This document shows positions 29,550 to 39,121 of a stretch of 64,000 bases of DNA, piece after piece. Made by a program: the position numbers and the translations under genes. The DNA is taken from contig NZ_ABZU01000002.1 in the NCBI RefSeq assembly GCF_000173655.1, forward strand, positions 62,001 through 126,000, given 5' to 3'. Positions within the stretch are counted from its first letter, which is position 1; every line of letters begins with the position of its first letter. The notes under the pieces are model-generated. The model did not search any database. It was not told the origin of the DNA and saw only the letters and a program-made list of their open reading frames with translations. The DNA is from Corynebacterium amycolatum SK46 (GTDB lineage Bacteria; Actinomycetota; Actinomycetes; Mycobacteriales; Mycobacteriaceae).

Positions 29550-30506
29550 TTAGGCGTACTCCACAATCACTGGCGCGTGGTCCGTCCAGCGAAGATCGTA
29601 GGTGGCAGGCTTGTCCACCACCGCGCTGACAGCGCGCTTGAGCATTGGTTCGGTTGCCGCCTGGTAGTCGATGCGCCAGCCGGCATCGGTATCGAACGCC
29701 TTACCGCGGTAGGTCCACCAGGACCAGGGGCCGTCGGCCTCTGGGTGCAGACGGCGAGTGACATCAAACCACACCGGATCTGCATTGAGCGCCGGGGCCT
29801 CCCACACAGAACCGTCGGAGAAGGTACCGGATTCCAATTCCTTGTCGCTGGCCTGAACCTGCGAATCCTGGGGAACCTCATCGGGCCAGCAGCCGAAGAC
29901 CGAGTCCATCCAGGCACGCTCCTGTGGTAGGAAACCGCTCTTGCGACGGTTGGTCTTCCAGTTCTTCAAATCCTGTTCGCGGTGGCAGATGTTCCAGTCG
30001 CCGCCGATAACTGCGTGGTGACCATCGCGCCCCTTGGCACCCAGATCAGCCAGGTAGTCGGAGAAGGCATCGAGGAAGCGGTATTTCTCATCTTGCTTCT
30101 CGCTGAGCGCAGCACCGGACGGCAGGTAGAGGCTGGCAATCTGGACATCCGCATCCAGGCCGGTGTCCGCTGCCGGGGCAACACCACTGATAAACCGACC
30201 GGATTCTTCGAACTCCTCCGAGCCGATGCCCACCTGGACGTCGTTAAGCGGAAAGCGCGAGAGAATGCCCACGCCGGCGCGCCCCTTAGCACCCAGGTTT
30301 TCAGCGCCGACCCAATGCCATCCGGCATCAAAAGCGGGCGCGAGGGCCTTGCACGCCTGGTCGTCGGTGGCGCGGACTTCCTGCAGCAAAACGACATCGG
30401 AACTGGTGTGCTTCAGCCACTCCAGCAACCCCAGGTTGGTTTCACTGCGCTCCTTGACGGCCGCGCGGATGCCGTTGACATTGATTGTCGCGATTGTAAG
30501 GCTCAT
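29550..30506 (-). CDS. xthA: Exodeoxyribonuclease III / AP endonuclease
   Basis: Removes 3' blocking groups and cuts at abasic sites in base-excision repair. The 318-residue protein is an exonuclease-endonuclease-phosphatase fold: TIATINVNGIRAA (metal Asn), VVLLQEVRATDDQ (metal Glu), SLYLPSG, VIGGDWNICHREQDLKNWK (catalytic Asp/Asn), and LRWTDHAPVIVEYA (catalytic Asp-His). It has a longer central insert than E. coli Xth. The start is ATG 30506. It is followed on the same strand from upstream by the MFS gene, 43 bp away. Confidence 0.92.
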   Translation of the reverse strand: MSLTIATINVNGIRAAVKERSETNLGLLEWLKHTSSDVVLLQEVRATDDQACKALAPAFDAGWHWVGAENLGAKGRAGVGILSRFPLNDVQVGIGSEEFEESGRFISGVAPAADTGLDADVQIASLYLPSGAALSEKQDEKYRFLDAFSDYLADLGAKGRDGHHAVIGGDWNICHREQDLKNWKTNRRKSGFLPQERAWMDSVFGCWPDEVPQDSQVQASDKELESGTFSDGSVWEAPALNADPVWFDVTRRLHPEADGPWSWWTYRGKAFDTDAGWRIDYQAATEPMLKRAVSAVVDKPATYDLRWTDHAPVIVEYA

Positions 30507-30549
30507 GCCCTCATACGTTACCTATGCGTGCACTACGCCTTGTAGATCC

Positions 30550-31860
30550 CTAGCGCAGTTCGACGCGCTCGGCCTCCTTCGCCTGTGAGCGGCGGTAAAG
30601 AACAATGGTCGGCAGAGCGATAAAGATAGCCAACATCGCCAACGTCGCGCCACCCAAAGCCGGTGCGCGGTAGCCATAACCGGACGCGATGACCCAACCA
30701 CCGAGCGCGGCCCCGAATGCGTTGGCCATGTTCAATGCGGCCTGGTTGAGAGCGGCAGCCAGCGTCTGTGCGCGACCGGCGACATCCATCAGGCGGGTCT
30801 GCAGATTCGGCACCAATACCGATCCCAGCAGACCGATAATGAGGAAGTTAATCGTGCCCAGCACAGCATTCTGCGAGGTGAAGTAGAACGCGCTGAGCAT
30901 GATTACCATCAGCACCAGCGCCACCATGATGCCCCACTCCCCGATGCGGTCGGATAGCCAACCACCGATGTAGGTGCCGACCACCATGCCGATTCCGTAG
31001 GCCATCAGCACAACCCAGATGTGGTTTTCGCTCATGCCCGCTTCGCGAGTCATGGTCCAGGTGATGTAGGTATAGACCGCGAACATACCGCCGAAGCCGA
31101 CAGTGCCGATTGCGACGGTCAGCCATACCTGTGCGTTCCCCAGCGCCGAAAGCTCGTCGATTGGACGGGTCTTCGGCATGCGGTTCATATGCGGCACGGC
31201 GAACCACAGCGAAACAAGTGCAATCAGGCCGATGACCGCGACAAACCCGAAGGCGCTGCGCCAACCGTAGATCTGTCCCAGCACCTGCGCGGCCGGCACA
31301 CCAATCACAGTCGCCACCGACAGCCCCACGCCCGACAGGGCCACCATCTTGCCGCGCTGCCCCGGCTTAGCCAGGGAGGCCGCCACGAGGCCCGCCACCG
31401 AGAAATACGCACCGTGAGGCAGACCGGCAATGAAGCGCGAGACCATCACAGCTTCGAAGGAACCAAGTGTGCCTGCCCAAACCGTCGCACCATTGCCGAT
31501 GGTAAATGCCGCCATCAGCAGCAGGAGCATGCGCCTGCGCGGAATTGAGCCGGTCAGCACGGTAATTAGAGGTGCGCCCACGACAACACCGAGTGCGTAC
31601 ATCGAAATCATGCGCCCTGCGGCATCCTCATCGCGCCCGAAGGCGTCAGCGATGTAAGGCAGCAGGCCCATGGCCACAAACTCAGTAACGCCGATGCCGA
31701 ATGCACCGACCGACAGAGCCACAATCACCAAGATTCGGCGTAGATCAGAGATGTCGTCCTGCACCGGAACAGGACGGCGATGCGAGCTAATCGCCCCCAC
31801 ACGACGTGCACGCGGATTGTGGTCGTCGTTGTGGGTTGTTACTTCGCTTGACGACGTCAT
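30550..31860 (-). CDS. MFS efflux transporter (DHA1, AraJ/Cmx-like)
   Basis: A 436-residue 12-helix major facilitator. ATG 31860 is supported by AAAGGAGA about nine bases upstream. After a ~40-residue hydrophilic N-terminus, FGIGVTEFVAMGLLPYIADAFG matches the first helix of AraJ/chloramphenicol-type exporters, then YALGVVVGAPLITVLTG and motif A-like SIPRRRMLLLLM. The C-terminal half has GGWLSDRIGEWG. Substrate unknown; drug or sugar export is the family range. The frame stays open upstream to 32130, but that stretch is the leader. Proximity to xthA may allow readthrough. Confidence 0.87.
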   Translation of the reverse strand: MTSSSEVTTHNDDHNPRARRVGAISSHRRPVPVQDDISDLRRILVIVALSVGAFGIGVTEFVAMGLLPYIADAFGRDEDAAGRMISMYALGVVVGAPLITVLTGSIPRRRMLLLLMAAFTIGNGATVWAGTLGSFEAVMVSRFIAGLPHGAYFSVAGLVAASLAKPGQRGKMVALSGVGLSVATVIGVPAAQVLGQIYGWRSAFGFVAVIGLIALVSLWFAVPHMNRMPKTRPIDELSALGNAQVWLTVAIGTVGFGGMFAVYTYITWTMTREAGMSENHIWVVLMAYGIGMVVGTYIGGWLSDRIGEWGIMVALVLMVIMLSAFYFTSQNAVLGTINFLIIGLLGSVLVPNLQTRLMDVAGRAQTLAAALNQAALNMANAFGAALGGWVIASGYGYRAPALGGATLAMLAIFIALPTIVLYRRSQAKEAERVELR

Positions 31861-32244
31861 TGCGACCGTCTCCTTTTCTCTTCTTACGCCAGTTGGTGGA
31901 CTCTCAGTTCCCCTCGATTTTCGACCTAAGACGGGCTCACAAAAACCACGAGGGGAGCCGCAAGGGAAAAATGAGACTCTACTCCGCAACACAAAAATTT
32001 CGCTATTTAATCCGCCTGTTCCCCGGGCATTTGTGCGCGGAATAACATCTACGGCCATTAGCGGCAGGAACTCACTCAGTCCTCCTGTAAGCGGCATTAT
32101 TCGCCAGGGCACCCCAATCCTCCCGACCACCCTTAAGTTTCTACGACCAAGCTTTCGGGGTCTTCGATGCTGCCGTACTAGCTACCCGGTAAATTGTTTT
32201 AAAAGATGTTTCGAACTGCAACACCGATAGGATCTCGATCCACT
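31861..32244. other. 384-bp divergent intergenic region with a structured leader for the MFS gene
   Basis: No gene is supported. On the minus strand, ahead of the transporter, two overlapping inverted repeats can form alternative hairpins: CCCCTCG (+ 31910-31916) with CGAGGGG (+ 31949-31955), and GGGCTC (+ 31933-31938) with GAGCC (+ 31954-31958 region). The plus side holds the short upstream region of the J-domain-like gene. Confidence 0.5.
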
Positions 32245-33366
32245 ATGAGCGACCGCTATAACCTCTACGAGTCTCTGAAGCTGGATGGCGCAGCCAGCAC
32301 CGAAGAACTCCATGCAAACCTTTCCAGTCAGCTCTCTGAACTGCGGGATGCTGGCGTCTCAGAGTACTCCGGAGAGTTCCAGGAGAAGCTCACTGCGCTG
32401 CAGGTGCTTGGCGATGAGCGACGTCGTCGCGAATACGACGCTCTACTGGCCGATGAGAACGCCACCATCACCATTGCGACGCTGCGCGGGCTGGCAAATC
32501 GCCCGTCCTCTGCTGCCCCTGCTTCCGCTTTTTCTCCGGCGCCAGATCAGGCCGCTCAGCAGCAGAGCGCACAACCTGAAACTAATGCAGATTCCGGCGC
32601 ACAGAACGAGGCCCCACAGTTCTCATTCCAGCAGCAGTCCCAACAATCCCAAGCCCAGTCACAGCAGGGTCAGCCGCGGTGGCCCAACCCCGCTCAGGCC
32701 GGGCCGATGACGGTAACCACCACGGTAACTACGGATGTACCTCCGCTACCGGAAGACGCAAGCCTTCAGGATGCGTGGAAGCGCCTGCCCCGATTCCCCA
32801 AAATCACGGCAGGCCTGCTAGCAGCTGCCTCTGTGCTGGGATACATTCTGGCGGCCGCTGCGATTATTCTCGGGATTAATAATCTGAACTCCGCCCTAGA
32901 AGCCCAAGAACGTGACAGTTCCTTGGCGAGTATCGGGGAAGACATCCGAGATATCTATGTCGGGTTGATTAACGTTAGCTCAGGTGCCGCATTTTTCGCT
33001 CTCGGTATCGCCATCGCCGTGATCTCGATGTTCTGGCTCAATAAGGTCTTGATGGGACGCAACATCCGCGCTCCTTATTTCCTGGTAGCCACCACCGGTC
33101 CACTCGGTGTGGGGCTCCTTGCCATGTGCTACTTCATCCAGGACGTGTCCATCACTATTTTCGCTGGACTGTCGGGCCTTGTTCTTATCGCGGTGACAGT
33201 TTTGGTTCTCCTCAAGGACATGCGCGCATGGTTCCGCGGCCAGGCCTTCGTCAAGACCACTCAGCCAGCCCCTGCACAGGGTTTCGCTCCGCAGTACCCC
33301 CAGTCTCAGAACATTCAGGGCTACCAGTTCGGCCAGAACAATCCTCCGAACAATACGCAGAACTAA
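32245..33366 (+). CDS. J-domain-like N-terminus fused to a four-helix membrane protein
   Basis: A 373-residue protein of uncertain function. Residues 1-75 (YNLYESLKLDGAASTEELHANLSSQLSELRDAG...LQVLGDERRRREYDALLAD) resemble a DnaJ J-domain start and end, but the HPD tripeptide needed to stimulate Hsp70 is absent. Residues ~85-165 are Gln/Ser/Pro/Ala-rich. About four membrane segments follow (about 200-325), and a Gln/Asn/Pro-rich tail ends NPPNNTQN. ATG 32245 is chosen because it begins the J-like domain. It is transcribed alone and ends in a terminator. Confidence 0.72.
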   Translation: MSDRYNLYESLKLDGAASTEELHANLSSQLSELRDAGVSEYSGEFQEKLTALQVLGDERRRREYDALLADENATITIATLRGLANRPSSAAPASAFSPAPDQAAQQQSAQPETNADSGAQNEAPQFSFQQQSQQSQAQSQQGQPRWPNPAQAGPMTVTTTVTTDVPPLPEDASLQDAWKRLPRFPKITAGLLAAASVLGYILAAAAIILGINNLNSALEAQERDSSLASIGEDIRDIYVGLINVSSGAAFFALGIAIAVISMFWLNKVLMGRNIRAPYFLVATTGPLGVGLLAMCYFIQDVSITIFAGLSGLVLIAVTVLVLLKDMRAWFRGQAFVKTTQPAPAQGFAPQYPQSQNIQGYQFGQNNPPNNTQN

Positions 33367-33382
33367 ATAGGCTGCCCTGAAC

Positions 33383-33421
33383 AACCGCGCCGGCGTGCAC
33401 GACACCCCAGCGCGGTTTTTC
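33383..33421 (+). terminator. Rho-independent terminator after the J-domain-like gene
   Basis: Stem AACCGCGC (33383-33390) pairs with GCGCGGTT (33410-33417), followed by a T-rich tail. Confidence 0.7.
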
Positions 33422-33448
33422 GTATTTGAGGGGCCTGAGCGCGGGGAC

Positions 33449-33459
33449 CGTCGTAAAGC
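33449..33459 (-). repeat. Intergenic copy of the recurrent word GCTTNACGACG upstream of icd
   Basis: Reads CGTCGTAAAGC on the + strand between a terminator and the icd control region. Second of the two non-coding copies in the window. Confidence 0.7.
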
Positions 33460-33508
33460 GAAAAATGGAATGAAAAGCGGCGAATAAGCGACAAATAATT
33501 ACGCATTT

Positions 33509-33524
33509 CGTGACTTGTCTCACA
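33509..33524. promoter_or_regulatory. Candidate GlxR (CRP-type) operator upstream of icd
   Basis: CGTGA-cttgtc-TCACA matches the corynebacterial cAMP-receptor consensus TGTGA-N6-TCACA at nine of ten positions. It is centred about 115 bp before the icd start. Binding by GlxR is inferred from the motif only. Confidence 0.5.
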
Positions 33525-33631
33525 TAATTGCGTTATTCATATCACTATCACTGTTTTTGCGCTATGCCCCGACACAACCCAAGATTCAAAACTGGGTTAT
33601 CGTGGAACAAAACAGATAGGAGACATGAATT

Positions 33632-35854
33632 ATGGCGACAATTATTTGGACCCGTACTGACGAAGCCCCTCTGCTGGCGAGCTACTCGCTGAAGCCAATC
33701 GTGGAGGCATTTGCAAGCCAGGCTGGTGTCAATGTTGAAACCCGCGACATCTCCCTCGCAGGCCGCATTCTGGCTCAGTTCCCGGAGCGTCTTTCGGACG
33801 AGCAGAAGGTAGAGGATGCGCTGGCAGCCCTGGGCAAGCTGGTCAAGGAGCCGGACGCCAACATCATCAAGCTGCCGAATATCTCTGCATCCGTCCCGCA
33901 GATTAAGCGCGCTGTCGCAGAGCTGCAGGAAAAGGGCTATGACATTCCGAAGTACAAGTCGCAGCCGGAAGGTGAGGAAGAGACCGCCGACCGCGCCAAG
34001 TTCGACAAGGTCAAGGGATCTGCCGTTAACCCGGTACTGCGTGAGGGCAACTCCGACCGCCGCGCTCCGGAGCCGGTGAAGAACTACGCTCGCAAGCACC
34101 CGCACCGCATGGGCGCTTGGTCCGCAGACTCCAAGACCAACGTCGCCACCATGGCCTCCAACGACTTCCGGCACAATGAGAAGTCCGTTGTCATGCCGGA
34201 AGACGACAAGCTGACTTACCAGCTCGAGTCCAACGACGGCCAGATCATCACCCTGAAGAAGGACATGCCGGTCCTCAAGGGCGAGATTATTGACGGCACG
34301 GGCATGAACGTCCACATCCTGGACAACTTCCTCCGCGCTCAGATTCGTCGCGCAAAGCGCGAGAACATCCTGTTCTCCGTCCACCTGAAGGCCACCATGA
34401 TGAAGGTCTCCGACCCGCTGATTTTCGGCGAGGTTGTCAAGGCCTTCCTGCCATCTGTTTTCCCGAAGTTCGAGTCCAAGCTGGCTGCTGCCAACCTCAC
34501 TCCGGACTACGGCCTCGCCGCCATCCTCGACGGCCTGCACAAGCTTGACGACGCAACTGCTGCGGCCGTCAAGTCCGCGATCGAAAAGGACCTGAAGGAG
34601 GGTCCGGCCCTCTACATGGTGAACTCCGACAAGGGCATCACCAACCTCCACGTTCCGTCCGACGTCATCGTTGACGCCTCCATGCCTGCACTAATCCGCA
34701 ACGGCGGCAAGGGCTGGGGCCCGAGCGGCGAAGAGAGTGACACTCTCGCTGTTATCCCGGATTCCTCCTACGCCGGCGTCTACCAGGCTGTTATCGAGGA
34801 CTGCCGCGCCAATGGCGCTTTCGACCCGGCAACCATGGGCTCTGTCCCGAACGTCGGCCTGATGGCCCAGAAGGCTGAGGAGTACGGCTCCCACGACAAG
34901 ACTTTCCAGATGCCGGTTGACGGTGTCCTGCAGGTCATCAACTCGGCTGGCGAGGTTCTGATTGAGCACCACGTCGCCGAGGGTGACATCTGGCGCTCCT
35001 GCCAGACCAAGGACGCCCCAATCCGCGACTGGGTGAAGCTGGCCGTTAACCGCGCTCGTATCACTGGCGACCCTGCAGTGTTCTGGCTGGACCCGCAGCG
35101 TGCGCACGACAACAACCTGATTAGCAAGGTCAATGAGTACCTGGCAGATCACGACACCGAGGGCTTGGATATCCGCATCATGGATCCGGTGTCCGCTACC
35201 AAGTTCTCCCTCGAGCGCATCCGCCGCGGCGAGAACACCATTTCTGTAACCGGTAACGTTCTGCGTGACTACCTCACCGACCTGTTCCCGATTATGGAGC
35301 TGGGTACCTCCGCTAAGATGCTGTCGGTCGTGCCGCTGATGGCCGGCGGCGGCCTGTTTGAGACCGGTGCAGGCGGTTCCGCACCGAAGCACGTCCAGCA
35401 GGTTCAGGAAGAAAACCACCTGCGCTGGGACTCCCTGGGTGAGTTCCTGGCACTGGCCGAGTCCCTGCGCTACGCCGCCGAGGAGGACGACGACCCACGT
35501 CCGCGTGTCCTGGCTGAGGCTCTGGACAAGGCAACCGCTACCCTGCTCGACGAGGGCAAGTCGCCGTCCCGCAAGGCTGGTGAGATCGACAACCGCGGCT
35601 CCCACTTCTACCTGGCTCTTTACTGGGCACAGGAGCTGGCCAAGCAGGACGAGAACTCCGAGCTGAAGGAAGTTTTCGCACCGGTTGCCAAGGCCCTGAC
35701 GGAGAAGGAAGAGTCCATCACCAAGACTCTGAATGATGCTCAGGGTTCCCCGGCTGATCTGGGTGGCTACTTCCTGCCGGACGATGAGAAGACCTCCGCA
35801 GTTATGCGTCCGTCCGCCGAGTTCAACGAGATCATCGACGGTCTGAAGAAGTAG
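33632..35854 (+). CDS. icd: Monomeric NADP-dependent isocitrate dehydrogenase
   Basis: Oxidatively decarboxylates isocitrate to 2-oxoglutarate in the TCA cycle, supplying NADPH. The 740-residue length and sequence belong to the monomeric IDH-II family used by corynebacteria: [106 protein letters not shown], and [33 protein letters not shown] precedes the ATG. Codon use is very biased toward common codons, fitting high expression. A terminator lies about 90 bp downstream. Confidence 0.97.
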   Translation: MATIIWTRTDEAPLLASYSLKPIVEAFASQAGVNVETRDISLAGRILAQFPERLSDEQKVEDALAALGKLVKEPDANIIKLPNISASVPQIKRAVAELQEKGYDIPKYKSQPEGEEETADRAKFDKVKGSAVNPVLREGNSDRRAPEPVKNYARKHPHRMGAWSADSKTNVATMASNDFRHNEKSVVMPEDDKLTYQLESNDGQIITLKKDMPVLKGEIIDGTGMNVHILDNFLRAQIRRAKRENILFSVHLKATMMKVSDPLIFGEVVKAFLPSVFPKFESKLAAANLTPDYGLAAILDGLHKLDDATAAAVKSAIEKDLKEGPALYMVNSDKGITNLHVPSDVIVDASMPALIRNGGKGWGPSGEESDTLAVIPDSSYAGVYQAVIEDCRANGAFDPATMGSVPNVGLMAQKAEEYGSHDKTFQMPVDGVLQVINSAGEVLIEHHVAEGDIWRSCQTKDAPIRDWVKLAVNRARITGDPAVFWLDPQRAHDNNLISKVNEYLADHDTEGLDIRIMDPVSATKFSLERIRRGENTISVTGNVLRDYLTDLFPIMELGTSAKMLSVVPLMAGGGLFETGAGGSAPKHVQQVQEENHLRWDSLGEFLALAESLRYAAEEDDDPRPRVLAEALDKATATLLDEGKSPSRKAGEIDNRGSHFYLALYWAQELAKQDENSELKEVFAPVAKALTEKEESITKTLNDAQGSPADLGGYFLPDDEKTSAVMRPSAEFNEIIDGLKK

Positions 35855-35944
35855 GACTAGCTGCTTGCCCCTAGCTGGCCCTGGTTGGCCTGACTGGTTA
35901 AGGCCGGCCGAGCTTACCTAGGCTGACCGCAGGTTTCAGGCGAT

Positions 35945-35993
35945 AGCCCCTCGCTCATGTCGCATTTGATGCACATGGTGCGTGGGGCTTTTT
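35945..35993 (+). terminator. Rho-independent terminator downstream of icd
   Basis: AGCCCC (35945-35950) pairs with GGGGCT (35984-35989), with GCGC-type inner pairing possible, followed by five T. Confidence 0.65.
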
Positions 35994-36143
35994 CTATACC
36001 CTGACCTCCATCCCGGCCTTGACAGTTTCCGACACCCCGACGCACCCCGACCCCACAACCAATCAAACCAATCCGTACTAAGCGGGCTATAGCACTTCCG
36101 ACACACATACACGCACCCTCTTACCTTGGGTTTTTCCAAAACT

Positions 36144-36172
36144 TTGCAATAGACAGCTTGGTTCACTATTGT
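36144..36172 (+). promoter_or_regulatory. metY promoter with operator in the spacer
   Basis: -35 TTGCAA (36144-36149) and -10 TATTGT (36167-36172) are 17 bp apart. The spacer is filled by a McbR-like box, so a bound repressor would exclude RNA polymerase. Confidence 0.7.
36150..36165. promoter_or_regulatory. McbR-type operator at metY
   Basis: TAGAC-agcttg-GTTCA against the known corynebacterial consensus TAGAC-N6-GTCTA: the left half is perfect and the right half has two mismatches. The same AGACAGCTTGGT core recurs before metQ. Confidence 0.65.
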
Positions 36173-36222
36173 TTGTAAACAACGTTCTGAACAACCTCAA
36201 AAACCGCAAGGAAGTATCTGAA

Positions 36223-37545
36223 ATGACCACCAAGTACGACAACAGCAACACTGCCAACTGGGGCCTGTCCACTCGCGCTATTCACGCCGGCTTCGCTCCG
36301 GACGCACAGACCTCCGCGCGCAACCTGCCGATTTACAACACCTCCTCCTACGTGTTCGATTCCGCTGAGCACGCTGCCAACCGCTTCAACCTCTCGGATG
36401 CAGGCCCGATTTACTCCCGCCTGACTAACCCGACTGTGGATGCTGTCGAGCAGCGCATCGCCAGCCTCGAGGGCGGCGTCGCCGCCGTACTGTTCTCCTC
36501 CGGCCAGGCAGCTGAGACCGCTGCTGTCCTTACCTTGGCCCGTGCAGGCGACCACTTCGTCGTTTCGCCACGCCTCTACGGCGGCACTGAGACCCTGTTC
36601 AAGGTCACCCTGCCCCGCCTCGGCATCGACTGTACCTTCGTCGAGAACCCGGACGACCCGGAGTCCTGGCAGGCAGCAGTTCAGGACAACACCGTCGGTT
36701 TCTACGGTGAGTCCATCGCCAACCCGCAGATCGACGTCCTCGACATCCCGGCTATCGCCGAGGTTGCACACCGCAACAACGTTCCGCTGATTGTCGACAA
36801 CACGGTTCCGACCCCTGCCCTGCTGCGCCCGCTCGAGCACGGTGCTGACGTCGTGGTTTCCTCCACCACCAAGTTCCTGACTGGTAACGGCTCCTCCCTT
36901 GGCGGTGTCATCGTCGACGGCGGCAAGTTCGACTGGACTCAGACCCGCAACGGCCGTTCCATCTTCCCGAACTTCACCGAGGCCGACGAGGCTTACCACG
37001 GCCTGAAGTTCGCCGACCTGGGCGCCCCGGCCTTCGCTCTGCGCGCTCGCGCTGGCATTCTCCGCGACACCGGCGCCGCCCCGGCTCCGTTCAACGCCTG
37101 GGTTCTGGCGCAGGGCCTCGACACCCTGGCTCTGCGCATCGAGCGCCACAATGAAAACGCCAAGGCTGTCGCTGAGTTCCTCGAGAACCACCCGCTGGTC
37201 GCCAAGGTCAACTACGCCGGCCTGCCGAGCTCCCCGTGGTACGAGACCCTGAACAAGCTGGGCCTTTCCGGCGCCAGCGGCGTGCTCTCCTTCGACCTGA
37301 AGGACGCCGACACCGCCAAGGCTTGGAAGTTCATTGACGCTCTGAAGCTGCACTCCAACGTCGCCAACATCGGTGACGTCCGCTCGCTGGTTGTCCACCC
37401 GGCCACCACCACTCACTCCCAGTCCGATGAGGAGGGTCTGACCCGCGCCGGCATTTCCCAGGCCACCGTGCGTCTCTCCGTCGGTATCGAGAACATCGAT
37501 GACATCATCGCCGATCTCGAGAGCGGCTTCGCAGCACTCGCGTAG
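36223..37545 (+). CDS. metY: O-acetylhomoserine sulfhydrylase
   Basis: A PLP enzyme making homocysteine from O-acetylhomoserine and sulfide (direct sulfhydrylation). The 440 residues start at ATG 36223 with AAGGAAG eight bases upstream. Family motifs: [69 protein letters not shown], and [16 protein letters not shown] with the PLP lysine, then HPATTTHSQ. The long insert typical of MetY versus cystathionine synthases is present. metX, which makes its substrate, follows after 45 bp. Regulation by a McbR-like repressor is indicated by the operator. Confidence 0.96.
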   Translation: MTTKYDNSNTANWGLSTRAIHAGFAPDAQTSARNLPIYNTSSYVFDSAEHAANRFNLSDAGPIYSRLTNPTVDAVEQRIASLEGGVAAVLFSSGQAAETAAVLTLARAGDHFVVSPRLYGGTETLFKVTLPRLGIDCTFVENPDDPESWQAAVQDNTVGFYGESIANPQIDVLDIPAIAEVAHRNNVPLIVDNTVPTPALLRPLEHGADVVVSSTTKFLTGNGSSLGGVIVDGGKFDWTQTRNGRSIFPNFTEADEAYHGLKFADLGAPAFALRARAGILRDTGAAPAPFNAWVLAQGLDTLALRIERHNENAKAVAEFLENHPLVAKVNYAGLPSSPWYETLNKLGLSGASGVLSFDLKDADTAKAWKFIDALKLHSNVANIGDVRSLVVHPATTTHSQSDEEGLTRAGISQATVRLSVGIENIDDIIADLESGFAALA

Positions 37546-37590
37546 ACCGTTTGTACACAGACACAGAACGGACTAAGTAGTCTATAAGGC

Positions 37591-38727
37591 ATGAGCTTTT
37601 CCCCATCTACCCCGGCCGCCCTCCCACCCGAGGGCGAGCCGGGGCGTGTCTTTATCGGCGATGTCACCACCGAGGCTGGCGCGGTCATCCCCGACGTCAC
37701 CGTCGAGTTCGAACGCTGGGGCCGGCTTAACGACGACTGCTCGAATGTCATCCTCCTCGAGCACGCTCTAACCGGCGACGCCCACGCTTCTGGTCCCTCG
37801 GATGAGTACCACCCGACTGCGGGTTGGTGGAACGGGATGATTGGCTCTGCCCGCGCACTGGATACCGACGAGTACTGCATTATCTGCACCAACGTCATCG
37901 GTGGCTGTCGCGGTACAACCGGCCCTTCCAGTCCACATCCGGACGACGGCAAGCCCTGGGGCTCTCGCTTCCCCGCTATCTCCGTACGCGACACGGTGAC
38001 AGTGGAGCACCTTGCGCTGCAAGAACTGGGAATTTCCCGCCTCCAAGCTGTCATTGGCGGCTCGTTGGGTGGGGCCCGCGCGCTTGAGTGGTCACTGATG
38101 CACCCGGATTTCGTCGGCAAGGCATTGGTGATGTGTGTCGGTGCACGTGCGTCTGCTTGGCAGATTGGTATTCAGTCTGCGCAGATTCAATTCATTGAGT
38201 CCGATCCCGATTGGCATGGCGGCGACTACTACGACCGCGGCGTGACCCCGACCCGAGGTTTGGGGTTTGCACGCAGGGTCGCGCATTTGACGTACCGTGG
38301 CGAGCTGGAGATGGATGATCGCTTTGGCGCGGCAGCGCAGCCCGGTGAGAATCCGCTGGGCTCGATGCGCACGGAAGACCGCTTCCAGGTAGAAAGCTAC
38401 TTGGATCATCAGGCGAAGAAGCTGGCTCAGCGTTTCGATGCCGGGTCGTATGTCGTGCTCACCGATACCTTGAATCGGCACAATATTGGCCGTGATCGCG
38501 GTGGCCTCAACGAGGCGCTGCACTCGTCAACCGTTCCGACCATGGTTGCCGGTGTGGACACGGACATTCTCTACCCCTTCCACCAGCAGGAGCACCTCGC
38601 CCGCAATCTGGGCAACTGCATGGGGCTAGAAAAGATTGAATCCGCCGTGGGGCACGACGGATTCTTGACGGAGTTCGAGCGAGTGGATTCGATTGTGCGT
38701 AGTTTCCTCGCTCGCGATGTCAGCTAG
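37591..38727 (+). CDS. metX: Homoserine O-acetyltransferase
   Basis: Acetylates homoserine with acetyl-CoA, committing it to methionine synthesis. The 378-residue alpha/beta hydrolase has NVILLEHALTGDAHA, NVIGGCRGTTGPSSPHPDDGKPWG (substrate loop), VIGGSLGGARALEW with the nucleophilic Ser, VDTDILYPFHQQEHLA with the catalytic Asp, and SAVGHDGFLTEFE with the catalytic His. It acts immediately before MetY and is almost surely in the same transcript. Convergent with the DUF3017 gene, five bases away. Confidence 0.96.
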   Translation: MSFSPSTPAALPPEGEPGRVFIGDVTTEAGAVIPDVTVEFERWGRLNDDCSNVILLEHALTGDAHASGPSDEYHPTAGWWNGMIGSARALDTDEYCIICTNVIGGCRGTTGPSSPHPDDGKPWGSRFPAISVRDTVTVEHLALQELGISRLQAVIGGSLGGARALEWSLMHPDFVGKALVMCVGARASAWQIGIQSAQIQFIESDPDWHGGDYYDRGVTPTRGLGFARRVAHLTYRGELEMDDRFGAAAQPGENPLGSMRTEDRFQVESYLDHQAKKLAQRFDAGSYVVLTDTLNRHNIGRDRGGLNEALHSSTVPTMVAGVDTDILYPFHQQEHLARNLGNCMGLEKIESAVGHDGFLTEFERVDSIVRSFLARDVS

Positions 38728-38732
38728 GTCAG

Positions 38733-39101
38733 CTAGCTTCCCAGCGCATCCACGCTGACTGCGAGGAATACGATTCCCATCCCGATTATGGAGCAAAACC
38801 ATAGGTCAAAGGCTCGGGATCGTACAGAGAACACACCTAGAATGCTGTCCGGCAGGTACTGCCTAGCCACACCGAGCAGCATCATTGTGCTTCCCAGCAT
38901 GAATGTGGCGCGTCGCCACCGCTCCAGCCCCAAGAACACAACGAAGGCGGACATGCCGAAAAAGAGCGCGCCGTAAATCGTATATTGCACCCACATTGGC
39001 CACGATGCCCCCGGCGGTGGGGTCTTCGGGCTGTGCGGGTTCAGCATTGGATCCGGCAGATCTTCCCGCCGGGCACGCTGCGCAATTTCCCTTTTCGACA
39101 C
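38733..39101 (-). CDS. DUF3017 family small membrane protein
   Basis: A 122-residue protein of the actinobacterial DUF3017 family, usually found downstream of folD, as here. The first ~35 residues are hydrophilic (DPMLNPHSPKTPPPGASWPMW), followed by three hydrophobic segments: VQYTIYGALFFGMSAFVVFLGL, RATFMLGSTMMLLGVARQYL and LWFCSIIGMGIVFLAVSVDAL. No function is known. It lies 20 bp after folD on the same strand. Confidence 0.8.
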   Translation of the reverse strand: MSKREIAQRARREDLPDPMLNPHSPKTPPPGASWPMWVQYTIYGALFFGMSAFVVFLGLERWRRATFMLGSTMMLLGVARQYLPDSILGVFSVRSRAFDLWFCSIIGMGIVFLAVSVDALGS

Positions 39102-39121
39102 GAGTTGTTCCTCCTGGCTGA

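Larger units (their letters stand above)
35855..36222. other. 368-bp region between icd and metY
   Basis: Contains the icd terminator (35945-35993), a pyrimidine-rich stretch with no gene, then the metY promoter and McbR-type operator (36144-36172). No small gene or RNA recognised. Confidence 0.6.

Noticed and set aside
31861-32130. N-terminal extension of the MFS transporter
   Set aside because: The hydrophilic extension has no family match, and a good ribosome site precedes ATG 31860.
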